A stretch of DNA of 64,000 bases. Origin: Lachnospiraceae bacterium UBA7589. Lineage in GTDB: Bacteria > Bacillota > Clostridia > Lachnospirales > Lachnospiraceae. The notes beneath the pieces were generated by a model. That model was given only the letters and a program-made list of their open reading frames with translations. It ran no database searches and had not been told where the DNA came from. The stretch spans positions 46,181-110,180 of the forward strand of contig DLKL01000025.1 of NCBI GenBank assembly GCA_002476495.1. The letters run 5' to 3'. Shown in pieces: positions 26,061 to 34,056 of the stretch; the stretch's first letter is position 1; each line of letters begins with the position of its first letter. The translations under genes were made by a program, and so were the position numbers.

Positions 26061-27443
26061 ATGAAGAAGAAAAAAAGGATACGTTTCTATTTTACACTTA
26101 TAACCGTAAAAATTGCAGCCAGGCTTATGAAGCTTGTAGGAAAAAATGGTACGCATCTTCCGGGATGGATTGCCAATAAAATGTGTCCTGATTTTTTGCA
26201 ATATATGGATAAACCTGAAAAACTGTTTTACGTTACAGGTACAAATGGCAAAACTACTGTTTGTAATATAATATGTGATGCCTTAAAGCTTAACGGATAC
26301 GATTTTGCGGGGAATGCATCGGGAAGTAATCTTAACAGCGGAATTATAACAGCCCTGCTGCCGAAAACAACACTGGGTGGAAAATGCAAATGTAAACTGG
26401 CAGTTATGGAGGTTGACGAAAGATATTCACCAAAAATATTTCCATATATGGCTCCTGACTATCTTGTTTGTACCAATCTTTTCAGAGATTCATGTAAACG
26501 TAATGCCCATGCTGAATTCATAAGAGATATTCTTGATTCGCAGATTCCCGAAAACACAAAGATGATTCTAAATGGTGAGGATTTAATCAGCAATCATCTT
26601 GCATGGGGGAATGACAGGGTTTATTTTGGAATAGATTGCCAGGACGGACACAGTTCTCCTGACAATATAATAAAGGATATTGTTGCATGCCCTAAATGTG
26701 GTTCCAAGCTTGTATTTGACTATATCAGATATCATCATATCGGAAGAGCACATTGCCCTAATTGTGACTTTGGCTCACCGGAACTTGATTATTCTGTGTT
26801 GGATATTGATTATAACAATGGAAGATGTGAGGTTAAAACACCACAGGGTGAATATCAATTGAAGCTTATAGGCAATAATGTGACAGATATTTATAACATG
26901 ATAACAGCAGTAGCAGTACTGACAGAAATAGGACTTTCCAAAGATGAGATTATCAAGGCATTTGATGCAGCAAAGCTTGAAGCTACACGCTTTGCAAAGG
27001 AAACAATCTGTGGGAAGGAAGTAATTATGCAGCTTGCCAAAGGGCAGAATCCAATTGCATGCTCAAGAGTATGTGATTTTATAAGACATGAACCGGGAGC
27101 CAAATGTATACTTCTCGTAGAAGACGATTACTATGCAATGAAGGATTCCAGTGAAAATATCCAGTGGATATTTGATATTGATTGGGAATTTCTCAAGGAT
27201 GATTCGGTAAAACAGATTGTTATCGGAGGAGTCAGAAATAAGGATTTCCAGTTAAGACTTCTTATGGCCGGCATTGACCCGGATATAATGGTCTGCTGTG
27301 AGAAGGAGGTTGATGTGGCTCAATACGCAGATATTTCTGTTGCAGATAAATTTTACATTCTATATAACGTTTATACAATTCATGATGCGGATATTGTGCA
27401 CAGGGCACTGGTGGAAAAGTTAGAAAAGGGAGGTAACATATAA
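26061..27443 (+). CDS. MurT-like Mur ligase (lipid II isoglutaminyl synthase subunit homologue), divergent
   Basis: 460 residues. MurT with GatD amidates the D-Glu of lipid II in Gram-positives. The Mur-ligase layout is clear: N-terminal KKNGTHLPGWIANK, P-loop VTGTNGKTTVCN (~57-68), a MurT-type inserted zinc ribbon (CPKCGSKL...HCPNCDFG, ~210-235), and the C-terminal DUF1727 domain. In canonical MurT this last domain has an NDNxADGRDxSWxWDxDFE motif; here it reads EDDYYAMKDSSENIQWIFD, losing the conserved Asp region implicated in amidation. The stop overlaps the start of the GatD-like gene (TAATG), so they form a complex-coding pair. Activity may differ from true MurT. Confidence 0.8.
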   Translation: MKKKKRIRFYFTLITVKIAARLMKLVGKNGTHLPGWIANKMCPDFLQYMDKPEKLFYVTGTNGKTTVCNIICDALKLNGYDFAGNASGSNLNSGIITALLPKTTLGGKCKCKLAVMEVDERYSPKIFPYMAPDYLVCTNLFRDSCKRNAHAEFIRDILDSQIPENTKMILNGEDLISNHLAWGNDRVYFGIDCQDGHSSPDNIIKDIVACPKCGSKLVFDYIRYHHIGRAHCPNCDFGSPELDYSVLDIDYNNGRCEVKTPQGEYQLKLIGNNVTDIYNMITAVAVLTEIGLSKDEIIKAFDAAKLEATRFAKETICGKEVIMQLAKGQNPIACSRVCDFIRHEPGAKCILLVEDDYYAMKDSSENIQWIFDIDWEFLKDDSVKQIVIGGVRNKDFQLRLLMAGIDPDIMVCCEKEVDVAQYADISVADKFYILYNVYTIHDADIVHRALVEKLEKGGNI

Positions 27444-28153
27444 TGATAGTAGAAATTCTTTATCCTGAATTTTGTAATCTTTTTTCGGAAACCTCCAATA
27501 CAAAATATCTTCAGTGCTGTCTTACTGATGCTGATTTTGTATTTACAGAATATAATGATGAGCCTGCCTTTGTAAAGAATGATGTTAATCTGATTTATCT
27601 GGGGTGTATGACTGAGCATAGTCAGGAAATGATAATTAAGAGACTGCTACCATACAGGGAAAGACTTATTGAGCTGATTGAAAATGACACACCTGTACTT
27701 GCAACAGGAAATGCAATGGAGATATTTTCATCATATATTCAAAAGGATGATGGGTCTAGGATTGATGCACTTAATATATTTAATTTTTATGCAAAAAGAG
27801 ATATGAAGAAACGCTTTAACTGTCTTATGATGGGCAGCTTTGAAGATATGACCATAGTAGGCTTTAAAACACAGTTTACCTTTGCATATAGTGAAAATTT
27901 CAACCATCCGTTTATTAAAGTTATCAGGGGTACCGGCATGAACCCTGAATGTCAGATTGAAGGAATTCGTTATCACAATTTTTTCGGAACATATCTTGTC
28001 GGTCCATTTTTAGTACTTAATCCGGATTTTACATTATATCTTCTGAAAAAGATGGGGGCAGATAATCCAAAGCTTGCCTTTGATGATGTGATCAGGGAGG
28101 CATATGCCAGAAGACTTAAGGAGTTTCAGAATCCTGATACAAAATATTACTAA
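27443..28153 (+). CDS. GatD-like class I glutamine amidotransferase homologue lacking catalytic Cys and His
   Basis: 236 residues. The fold and end of GatD are recognisable: NDTPVLATGNAMEIFSSYI aligns with the nucleophile elbow TICGGYQFLG of Staphylococcus aureus GatD, and IRYHNFFGTYLVGPFL with HYKNLLGTYLHGPIL. At the nucleophile position (Cys94 in S. aureus) this protein has Gly89, and at the His189 position it has Val186. The glycine-rich GGGSD strand is also changed (LGCMTEHS). It therefore should not hydrolyse glutamine. It remains translationally coupled to the MurT-like gene and has no frameshift, so it is a maintained protein, perhaps a structural partner. Confidence 0.75.
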   Translation: MIVEILYPEFCNLFSETSNTKYLQCCLTDADFVFTEYNDEPAFVKNDVNLIYLGCMTEHSQEMIIKRLLPYRERLIELIENDTPVLATGNAMEIFSSYIQKDDGSRIDALNIFNFYAKRDMKKRFNCLMMGSFEDMTIVGFKTQFTFAYSENFNHPFIKVIRGTGMNPECQIEGIRYHNFFGTYLVGPFLVLNPDFTLYLLKKMGADNPKLAFDDVIREAYARRLKEFQNPDTKYY

Positions 28154-28182
28154 ATACATCCTTAAATATATCAAAAAAACTG

Positions 28183-28211
28183 TTGCGTATTTTCACTTAA
28201 TATGATAATAT
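28183..28211 (+). promoter_or_regulatory. Promoter of secG
   Basis: TTGCGT (28183-28188), 17-bp spacer, TAATAT (28206-28211) with TGA just before it (extended -10). Confidence 0.55.
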
Positions 28212-28254
28212 TGACGAGTATGAGATTTATTGTCAGTAGTAGGAGGTTATTCTT

Positions 28255-28488
28255 TTGAAGACAGCATTAATTATTATATTTTTAATTATATCAGTTATCT
28301 TAGCTATCATTGTTATGATGCAGGAAGGCAAGGGTGGCGGTTTTATTAATTCCGCAAGTACTAACACAGAATCTTACTGGGGAAAAAACAAAGGTAAGTC
28401 AAAGGATGGAATCCTTCGTAAAGTTACAGCTTTTTTGGGAGCTGCATACATGATTCTTGCTATTATTCTTTCATCAAAATTATTATAA
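28255..28488 (+). CDS. secG: Protein-export membrane protein SecG
   Basis: Small accessory subunit of the SecYEG translocon. 77 residues with two hydrophobic segments (about 3-20 and 55-75) separated by the conserved cytosolic loop MQEGKGGGF...SYWGKNKGKSKDG. TTG start at 28255 with AGGAGG ~9 bases upstream. Followed by an intrinsic terminator, although the order secG-rnr-smpB is a common Firmicutes cluster. Confidence 0.93.
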   Translation: MKTALIIIFLIISVILAIIVMMQEGKGGGFINSASTNTESYWGKNKGKSKDGILRKVTAFLGAAYMILAIILSSKLL

Positions 28489-28509
28489 AGATTGTTATAA
28501 AAATTATGA

Positions 28510-28541
28510 GATGCTTTGATTTATCAGAGCATCTTTTTTTT
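28510..28541 (+). terminator. Intrinsic terminator after secG
   Basis: GATGCTTTGAT (28510-28520) pairs with ATCAGAGCATC (28523-28533), one G-U, followed by eight T. Confidence 0.88.
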
Positions 28542-28542
28542 C

Positions 28543-28571
28543 TGTTAAAATCATGAAATACATGATATAAT
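28543..28571 (+). promoter_or_regulatory. Candidate promoter of rnr-smpB
   Basis: Extended -10 TGATATAAT with TATAAT at 28566-28571; the -35 region (TGTTAA, 28543-28548) is weak. Lies directly after the secG terminator. Confidence 0.5.
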
Positions 28572-28629
28572 ATAATATATACAATCAGTTACGACCCGTT
28601 TTTGACTTATTTGTAAGGGAGGGCTTGCT

Positions 28630-30774
28630 ATGGGTGAGAAGAGACAGCAAATTAAAGATAAATTATATGAGTTTATATGTGATGATATGTATAAACCAAT
28701 GCGCCTGAAGGATATCCGTTTTCTGCTGCAGGTTTCGGACAAGGATAGAAACAAGGTTGAGGATGCATTAAATGAGCTTATATCCGAAGGCAAAATAACA
28801 TTGACTGCAAAAGGAAAATATAAGAAGCTGGATAACAATCTGTTAGCAGGTACATTCATAGGCAACAAAAAAGGCTTTGGATTCGTAAGGGTTGATGGTG
28901 AAAAGGAGGATTATTTTATCCCTGCAAAATATACCATGGATGCCTTTCACAATGACAGGGTACTCATAAAAAAAATTGATACCGGGTATAATGGAAAAAG
29001 AACAGAAGCCCAGGTTGTACAAGTGTTACAGCGTGGAATGAATATGGTAGTCGGAACCTATGACAGGCAGGAGGGTTTTGGCTTTGTAATAGCAGATAAC
29101 CAGAAGATTGCGGAAGATATTTTTGTTAATAAAAAGGATTCCATGGGTGCCATGACCGGACATAAGGTTGTATGCCAGATTACCTCCTATGGTACGGCAG
29201 GACGTTCTCCGGAAGGACGCATTGTAGAGATTCTCGGACATGTAAACGATCCTGCAACAGACATATTATCTGTAGTCAGAGCATATGATATACCTGTGGA
29301 ATATCCTGAAAATGTCATGGAGGCTCTCAATGATATTGAGGACGAGGTTTCACAGGAGGAGCTGAAGGGCAGAACCGATTTTCGTGACTGGCATACTGTA
29401 ACTATTGACGGAGAGGATGCAAAAGATCTGGATGATGCTATATCCTTATCCTATAAAGATGGCATATATACTCTTGGTGTTCATATTGCAGATGTATCTA
29501 ACTATGTAAAGGAAAAATCGCCACTTGATAAGGAAGCACTTAAGAGAGGTACGAGCTGTTACCTTGTTGACAGTGTTATTCCTATGCTGCCTCACAAACT
29601 GTCTAATGGGATATGTTCCCTTAATCCTCATGTTGACAGACTGACATTAAGCTGTGTCATGGACATAGATAAAAAAGGCAGGCTGATAAATCATTATATC
29701 TGCGAGGGTGTAATTAATTCAAATGAAAGGATGACATATACTGACGTAGCCAAGATATTGGCCAGAACAGAGGATGCTCCTATAAAGAGATATGATTACC
29801 TTATATATATGTTTGATCTTATGAAGGAGCTTTCGGATATAATAAGGGCAAACAGGCATAAGAGAGGCTCTATCGATTTTGATGTACCTGAAACTAAGGT
29901 TATTGTGGATTCACAGCATAAGCCTGTTGAGATTAAGGCTTACGACAGAAATCCTGCCACTAAGCTTATTGAGGATTTTATGCTTATGGCGAATGAAACT
30001 GTTGCTGAGGATTATTACTGGCAGGAGCTTCCTTTTGAATACAGAACCCATGACAATCCGGATCAGGATAAGATTGAAAACCTTACCATGTTTATAAGAA
30101 ATTTTGGACTTTTTCTAAGACCGTCCCAGGAGGAGACACATCCTAAGGAGCTTCAAAAGGTTCTTGAGAGAATAGAAGGGGAAAGTTATGAGGCTTTGAT
30201 AAGTAAAATGATGCTTCGTTCCATGAAGCAGGCAAGATATTCAACAGAATGTACAGGACATTTTGGCCTGGCATGTAAATATTATTGTCATTTTACATCA
30301 CCGATAAGACGTTATCCTGATTTACAGATTCACAGAATAATTAAAGAAAATCTTCATGGGGAGCTTACTCAGAAGCGGATAAATCACTATAGAAAAATTC
30401 TGCCCGGAGTAGCTGATGACAATTCCCAGAAGGAAAGAAGAGCAGAGGAAGCTGAAAGAGACGTAATCAAACTCAAAGAGATAGAATATATGTCTGAGCA
30501 TATAGGTGAGGAATTTGAAGGTACTGTATCAGGCGTAACTTCCGGATTCATATATGTGGAGCTTGATAATACGGTTGAAGGTGCTGTATCTGTTGCACAT
30601 ATGCATGATGATTATTACTATTTTTCAGAAGAACAATATGCAATGATTGGTCAGAACTCAGGAAGAAAATATCAGTTGGGTGACAGAGTGTTGATTAAGG
30701 TTTTAAATTGCAACAAAATTAAGAAAACAATTGATTTTTCCATAATAGATGGTAATATAGAAGGGACAGAGTAA
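28630..30774 (+). CDS. rnr: Ribonuclease R
   Basis: Processive 3'-to-5' exoribonuclease that degrades structured and non-stop mRNAs, acting with tmRNA-SmpB. 714 residues: N-terminal winged helix (~1-65), two cold-shock/OB domains (GTFIGNKKGFGFVRVDG, then the second around DRQEGFGFVIADN), the RNB catalytic domain with the metal Asp cluster DGEDAKDLDDAIS and HIADVSNYV, and a C-terminal S1 domain (GTVSGVTSGFIYVELDN). The Lys-rich tail of E. coli RNase R is absent. smpB begins two bases after the stop. Confidence 0.97.
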   Translation: MGEKRQQIKDKLYEFICDDMYKPMRLKDIRFLLQVSDKDRNKVEDALNELISEGKITLTAKGKYKKLDNNLLAGTFIGNKKGFGFVRVDGEKEDYFIPAKYTMDAFHNDRVLIKKIDTGYNGKRTEAQVVQVLQRGMNMVVGTYDRQEGFGFVIADNQKIAEDIFVNKKDSMGAMTGHKVVCQITSYGTAGRSPEGRIVEILGHVNDPATDILSVVRAYDIPVEYPENVMEALNDIEDEVSQEELKGRTDFRDWHTVTIDGEDAKDLDDAISLSYKDGIYTLGVHIADVSNYVKEKSPLDKEALKRGTSCYLVDSVIPMLPHKLSNGICSLNPHVDRLTLSCVMDIDKKGRLINHYICEGVINSNERMTYTDVAKILARTEDAPIKRYDYLIYMFDLMKELSDIIRANRHKRGSIDFDVPETKVIVDSQHKPVEIKAYDRNPATKLIEDFMLMANETVAEDYYWQELPFEYRTHDNPDQDKIENLTMFIRNFGLFLRPSQEETHPKELQKVLERIEGESYEALISKMMLRSMKQARYSTECTGHFGLACKYYCHFTSPIRRYPDLQIHRIIKENLHGELTQKRINHYRKILPGVADDNSQKERRAEEAERDVIKLKEIEYMSEHIGEEFEGTVSGVTSGFIYVELDNTVEGAVSVAHMHDDYYYFSEEQYAMIGQNSGRKYQLGDRVLIKVLNCNKIKKTIDFSIIDGNIEGTE

Positions 30775-30775
30775 T

Positions 30776-31246
30776 ATGGCTAAGGAAAAAGGAAGCAGGC
30801 TTATTGCCAACAACAAAAAGGCTTATCATGACTATTTTGTTGAGGATATATATGAGGCCGGCATATCCCTGGCCGGAACGGAAGTCAAATCTCTCCGTAT
30901 GGGAAAGTGCAGTATAAAGGAAGCCTTTATCCGCATTGAAAATGATGAGGTTTATATATATCAGATGCATATTTCACCATATGAAAAGGGAAATATATTT
31001 AACAAGGATCCGTTAAGAGTAAGAAAGCTTTTGCTGCACAAATATGAAATTAATAAGCTTATCGGGCAGCAAAAGATGAAAGGTTATACCCTTGTACCCC
31101 TCAAAATATATTTTAAGGATAGTCTTGTAAAGGTTGAGGTTGGTCTTTGTCGTGGTAAGAAGCTTTATGATAAGCGTGAGGATATTGCAAAAAAAGATGC
31201 AAAGAGAGAGGCCGAGCGTGATTTCAAGGTAAGAAATCTGGGTTGA
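30776..31246 (+). CDS. smpB: tmRNA-binding protein SmpB
   Basis: Delivers tmRNA to stalled ribosomes. 156 residues, standard length. Seen: IANNKKAYHDYFVEDIYEAGISLAGTEVKSLR, ISPYEKGN, RKLLLHKYEI, LVPLKIYFKD, VEVGLCRGKKLYDKRE and the C-terminal KKDAKREAERDF tail that enters the mRNA channel. Coupled to rnr; the tmRNA gene lies ~350 bases downstream. Confidence 0.97.
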   Translation: MAKEKGSRLIANNKKAYHDYFVEDIYEAGISLAGTEVKSLRMGKCSIKEAFIRIENDEVYIYQMHISPYEKGNIFNKDPLRVRKLLLHKYEINKLIGQQKMKGYTLVPLKIYFKDSLVKVEVGLCRGKKLYDKREDIAKKDAKREAERDFKVRNLG

Positions 31247-31268
31247 TTTTTATAACTAAGGAGTAAAA

Positions 31269-31571
31269 ATGAGTCAGGCAAAGGTTGATAAATACAAAAA
31301 AGAGAAAAAAAGCAGAAATAAAAGACTAAAACACAAAAGAATCAGAAATTTTATTATAAGTATGATTTTTGTATTTTTTGTAAGTATGGGGATTGGATAT
31401 CCTCTGGGAAAATATTTATACAAAAAATCTTATGAAAAACGGATGGCTAATGCTACGATCAGTGCAGCCTCCTATGATTACTGGGCCCAGCAATATATTG
31501 ACGGAGAATACAGCTATTTGTTTTCCACTGAAGCAGAAACTGCAACACCGTCAGATGCTGTTTCAGAATAA
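31269..31571 (+). CDS. Small single-span membrane protein of unknown function between smpB and ssrA
   Basis: 100 residues. A very basic N-terminal ~26 residues (KVDKYKKEKKSRNKRLKHKRIR) precedes one hydrophobic segment (about 27-47), then a short, mostly polar and acidic outer part ending in TATPSDAVSE. By the positive-inside rule the N-terminus is cytosolic. AAGGAG precedes the ATG at 31269 and it is 22 bases after smpB, so probably co-transcribed. Not recognised; no motif identified. Confidence 0.75.
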   Translation: MSQAKVDKYKKEKKSRNKRLKHKRIRNFIISMIFVFFVSMGIGYPLGKYLYKKSYEKRMANATISAASYDYWAQQYIDGEYSYLFSTEAETATPSDAVSE

Positions 31572-31592
31572 ATGTATTTTCGTTAAAAACCA

Positions 31593-31937
31593 GGGGTTGT
31601 ACTGGTTTCGACGGGGATTTTGAAATTATGGTAGCCGTCGGCGGATCTGATACCGCCTTAACAACAAGAAATTAAATATAAACGCTAACGAAAATTACGC
31701 GTACGCTGCCTAGTGGCAGCTGTCAGGACTAGGCTCCCCGCAGCTTAGACCCCTGGCATCAAAACAGCGGGAAACTCTTTTGCCAAAGCTTTGAGGTGAG
31801 AGAAAATTTATGAAGCTACCAAGACGGACAGCCTGTCCATGGGCGGTTTGTCGAGGGAATGTTAAAACATTGGACTGTGACGGGAGAAGCTATAATGGAA
31901 GGATTTTCGGACGCGGGTTCGATTCCCGCCAGCTCCA
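31593..31937 (+). ncRNA. ssrA: Transfer-messenger RNA (tmRNA)
   Basis: The 5' end GGGGTTGTACTGGTTTCGAC and 3' end GGGTTCGATTCCCGCCAGCTCC-A form the tRNA-like acceptor (GGGGTTG with CAGCTCC) and T arm. The tag frame ends at TAG 31711: AAC GCT AAC GAA AAT TAC GCG TAC GCT GCC encodes N-A-N-E-N-Y-A-Y-A-A (the exact resume codon is not certain). The stop codon sits in the loop of the GCTGCC/GGCAGC hairpin, as usual. Length ~345 nt, one-piece form. CCA is not encoded (CTA follows). Acts with SmpB and RNase R encoded just upstream. Confidence 0.95.
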
Positions 31938-32021
31938 CTAAAACTGAACAAGTCGAACTCTGTATATGATATTATCGTATACAGAAATATGTTTTGTTTG
32001 GTGTATCGAAGAAAATAAAAG

Positions 32022-32068
32022 TAACGACGTTGTATGTTGCGAAAGTGATATACAGTGTCGTTATTTTT
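32022..32068 (+). terminator. Terminator downstream of ssrA
   Basis: TAACGACGTTGTAT (32022-32035) pairs with ATACAGTGTCGTTA (32050-32063), 14 bp with two G-U, then TTTTT. A smaller stem (TCTGTATA/TATACAGA, 31959-31985) lies closer to the tmRNA end and may also contribute. Confidence 0.7.
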
Positions 32069-32069
32069 A

Positions 32070-32078
32070 TGCTATAAT
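32070..32078 (+). promoter_or_regulatory. Candidate promoter (-10) of the SAP/DUF6434 gene
   Basis: TGCTATAAT: a perfect TATAAT at 32073-32078 with extended TG; no clear -35. It starts two bases after the ssrA terminator T-tract. Confidence 0.5.
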
Positions 32079-32121
32079 TCGTATATGAATTTAAAAAATG
32101 AAAGTTGCGGAGGAACAGACA

Positions 32122-32694
32122 ATGGAAACCAGACCAGAATTGAGTAGAAAATTGGATGGACAAACTTTTCGGAACTATTATTATTTGAAACAAGAATTAG
32201 TTGATTTTTGTAGAGAGAATAATTTGCCTGTTTCGGGTGGAAAGATAGAACTTACTGATAGAATTGCCTATTTTCTTGATACAGGAAAGATATTAAAGAC
32301 TTCGGAAAACAGAAAAACAACAAGGTGTGTCATTCCTATTACAGAGGATACACTTATCGAGCCTAATATCGTATGCTCAGAAAAACATCGGGCTTTTTTC
32401 AAAGAGAAAATCGGAAAAAACTTTTCTTTTAACGTATCATTTCAGAGGTGGTTGAAGGAAAATGAGGGCAAGACTTACAAAGATGCAATAAGAGCATACT
32501 ACCGGATTTTGGAAGAGAAGAAAAAAGGAAAAGCAGCTATAGACAAGCAATTTGAATATAATACATATATTCGGGATTTTTTTGAAGATAATCAGGGCAA
32601 AAGCTTGAAAGAAGCAATTTTATGCTGGAAATATAAAAAGGGTTTGCCGGGACATAATCGTTATGAAAAATCTGATTTAATTGCACTAATATAA
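32122..32694 (+). CDS. SAP-domain / DUF6434 protein
   Basis: 190 residues. The N-terminal ~55 residues (LDGQTFRNYYYLKQELVDFCRENNLPVSGGKIELTDRIAYFL) form a SAP-like DNA-binding helix-extended-helix. The rest matches my memory of the DUF6434 family and contains an internal duplication: FQRWLKENEGKTYKDAIRAYY resembles IRDFFEDNQGKSLKEAILCWK. ATG 32122 follows GGAGG by 8 bases; an in-frame ATG at 32098 has no SD. Located just after ssrA, a common integration site, with its own promoter. Putative nucleic-acid-binding protein; true role unknown. Confidence 0.8.
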   Translation: METRPELSRKLDGQTFRNYYYLKQELVDFCRENNLPVSGGKIELTDRIAYFLDTGKILKTSENRKTTRCVIPITEDTLIEPNIVCSEKHRAFFKEKIGKNFSFNVSFQRWLKENEGKTYKDAIRAYYRILEEKKKGKAAIDKQFEYNTYIRDFFEDNQGKSLKEAILCWKYKKGLPGHNRYEKSDLIALI

Positions 32695-32762
32695 TAAGCT
32701 CGATTTGTATAAAAGAGGATGGCAATTGTAGTTATTTGGCAAATTAATCAGGGATTTTGGCT

Positions 32763-33827
32763 CTATATACATTTGCTTACAATGTATCTTGCATAGGCAT
32801 TTATCATTGAAATATCCTGCAAAAAAGAATCTACAAGCTCAATATAGGTTTCTTTATCTCTGTAATTACGTTTATATCCGGACAATATTCCACCATCAAG
32901 CTGAGTAATAAAATGGCCATACTTTTTCTGATAGCAGGTTTCCTTTTTAGCAGCCACCCTGTAATTTTTATCGACAAAAGAAGCTACACTTTTATGTACA
33001 GCCATATCTTCAATAGGAAGATAGTAGTAATCTTTATAATTGTCAAAGAAAAATTTCAATTCCTCATCCAAAATAGGCACAGATATGGATACTTCGTTTT
33101 GATAACCTGTAATAATAATATCATTTTTCCCAAGAGATATTCTTCTTGGAAATGGGTACTCGATATTAATGTGAAAAACAAGTTTGTGGTTATTTACGGA
33201 CATTTTTTTTACCGAAAAACAGCCCAGCTTGAATTTTTCATAAGACAGGAGGGAGGAACAGCATAACAGTCCTTCCAGGTCCTCGTAATTGTGCTGTAAG
33301 ACCAGCTTTTTACCGATATCAGAGCCATTTTTAAGGTAATCCGAATAAACTTTTATCAAATCTCCTCCTGAATACTTATCAAGTCTGTTAAGTCCAAGGT
33401 ATCTTTCTATGGATTTCTGCTTGAGATTGTCAAGGTGAAGCAGACTCTTAAAGGGTTTAATATGCTTATACAGGTCTATGCTTTCGCACTCATCAAATTT
33501 ATAATCCATAGTATACTGATTTATTTTTTTTGTAATATATGGGATATCAAAACCATCGCCGTTATAATTGAACAAATACTTTGAACCTTTAAGCATGGCA
33601 AAAAAACATTCTATAATTTGCTTTTCTGATTTACCATCATCATTAAAAAGCTGGGTAATAATCCATTTATTATTGCTATATGAAGCGACTCCGATAAGGT
33701 AGAGCTGTGTTGTTTCTGCAGCAAAGCCGGTTGTTTCTATATCAAAAGCTATTATCTCGGCGGGATTATAATAATTGGTAAGCTGCATAAAAATATTATC
33801 TCTGGCAGGGTTTATTATTTTTATCAT
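32763..33827 (-). CDS. RNase H-fold exonuclease-like protein (YprB type)
   Basis: 354 residues. The N-terminal half (about 20-200) is a DnaQ/RNase H-like domain: IAFDIETTGF (first Asp/Glu), FNYNGDGFDIPYI (second Asp), and HNYEDLEGLL (last Asp), so the exonuclease acidic residues are kept. B. subtilis YprB-type proteins have this domain, usually with TPR repeats; here the C-terminal ~150 residues are unlike TPR and were not recognised (IDVSIPVLDEELKFFFDNYKD-type sequence). ATG at 33827 has GAGGAGA upstream on the minus strand; a TTG one codon earlier is possible. Function unproven. Confidence 0.8.
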   Translation of the reverse strand: MIKIINPARDNIFMQLTNYYNPAEIIAFDIETTGFAAETTQLYLIGVASYSNNKWIITQLFNDDGKSEKQIIECFFAMLKGSKYLFNYNGDGFDIPYITKKINQYTMDYKFDECESIDLYKHIKPFKSLLHLDNLKQKSIERYLGLNRLDKYSGGDLIKVYSDYLKNGSDIGKKLVLQHNYEDLEGLLCCSSLLSYEKFKLGCFSVKKMSVNNHKLVFHINIEYPFPRRISLGKNDIIITGYQNEVSISVPILDEELKFFFDNYKDYYYLPIEDMAVHKSVASFVDKNYRVAAKKETCYQKKYGHFITQLDGGILSGYKRNYRDKETYIELVDSFLQDISMINAYARYIVSKCI

Positions 33828-33994
33828 CAAAAATTCTCCTCGGATTTATTAAGAATCAGTGTCTATTAAATAATAGCAAATAAGATATTAAAACGCAAAT
33901 TAATATTTGGTATCGGAAGTCATATTAAAAAAACAGACATATTAAAAGTAAGAGCCGGTAAGCTTTTGGCCGTTATGTGAAGCATAAATAAAGC

Positions 33995-34022
33995 TTGTTT
34001 TTTTTGTCTAATATGTTATAAT
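33995..34022 (+). promoter_or_regulatory. Promoter of divIVA
   Basis: TTGTTT (33995-34000), 16-bp spacer, TATAAT (34017-34022) with TGT immediately before (extended -10). Confidence 0.55.
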
Positions 34023-34056
34023 TTTCTATAGATTAATTGGCACGGAGGATATTTGC

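Noticed and set aside
33960..34005. AAGCTTT/AAAGCTT stem followed by a run of T before divIVA
   Set aside because: Only 7 bp with a 23-base loop and no gene on the plus strand upstream for it to terminate; it overlaps the divIVA -35.
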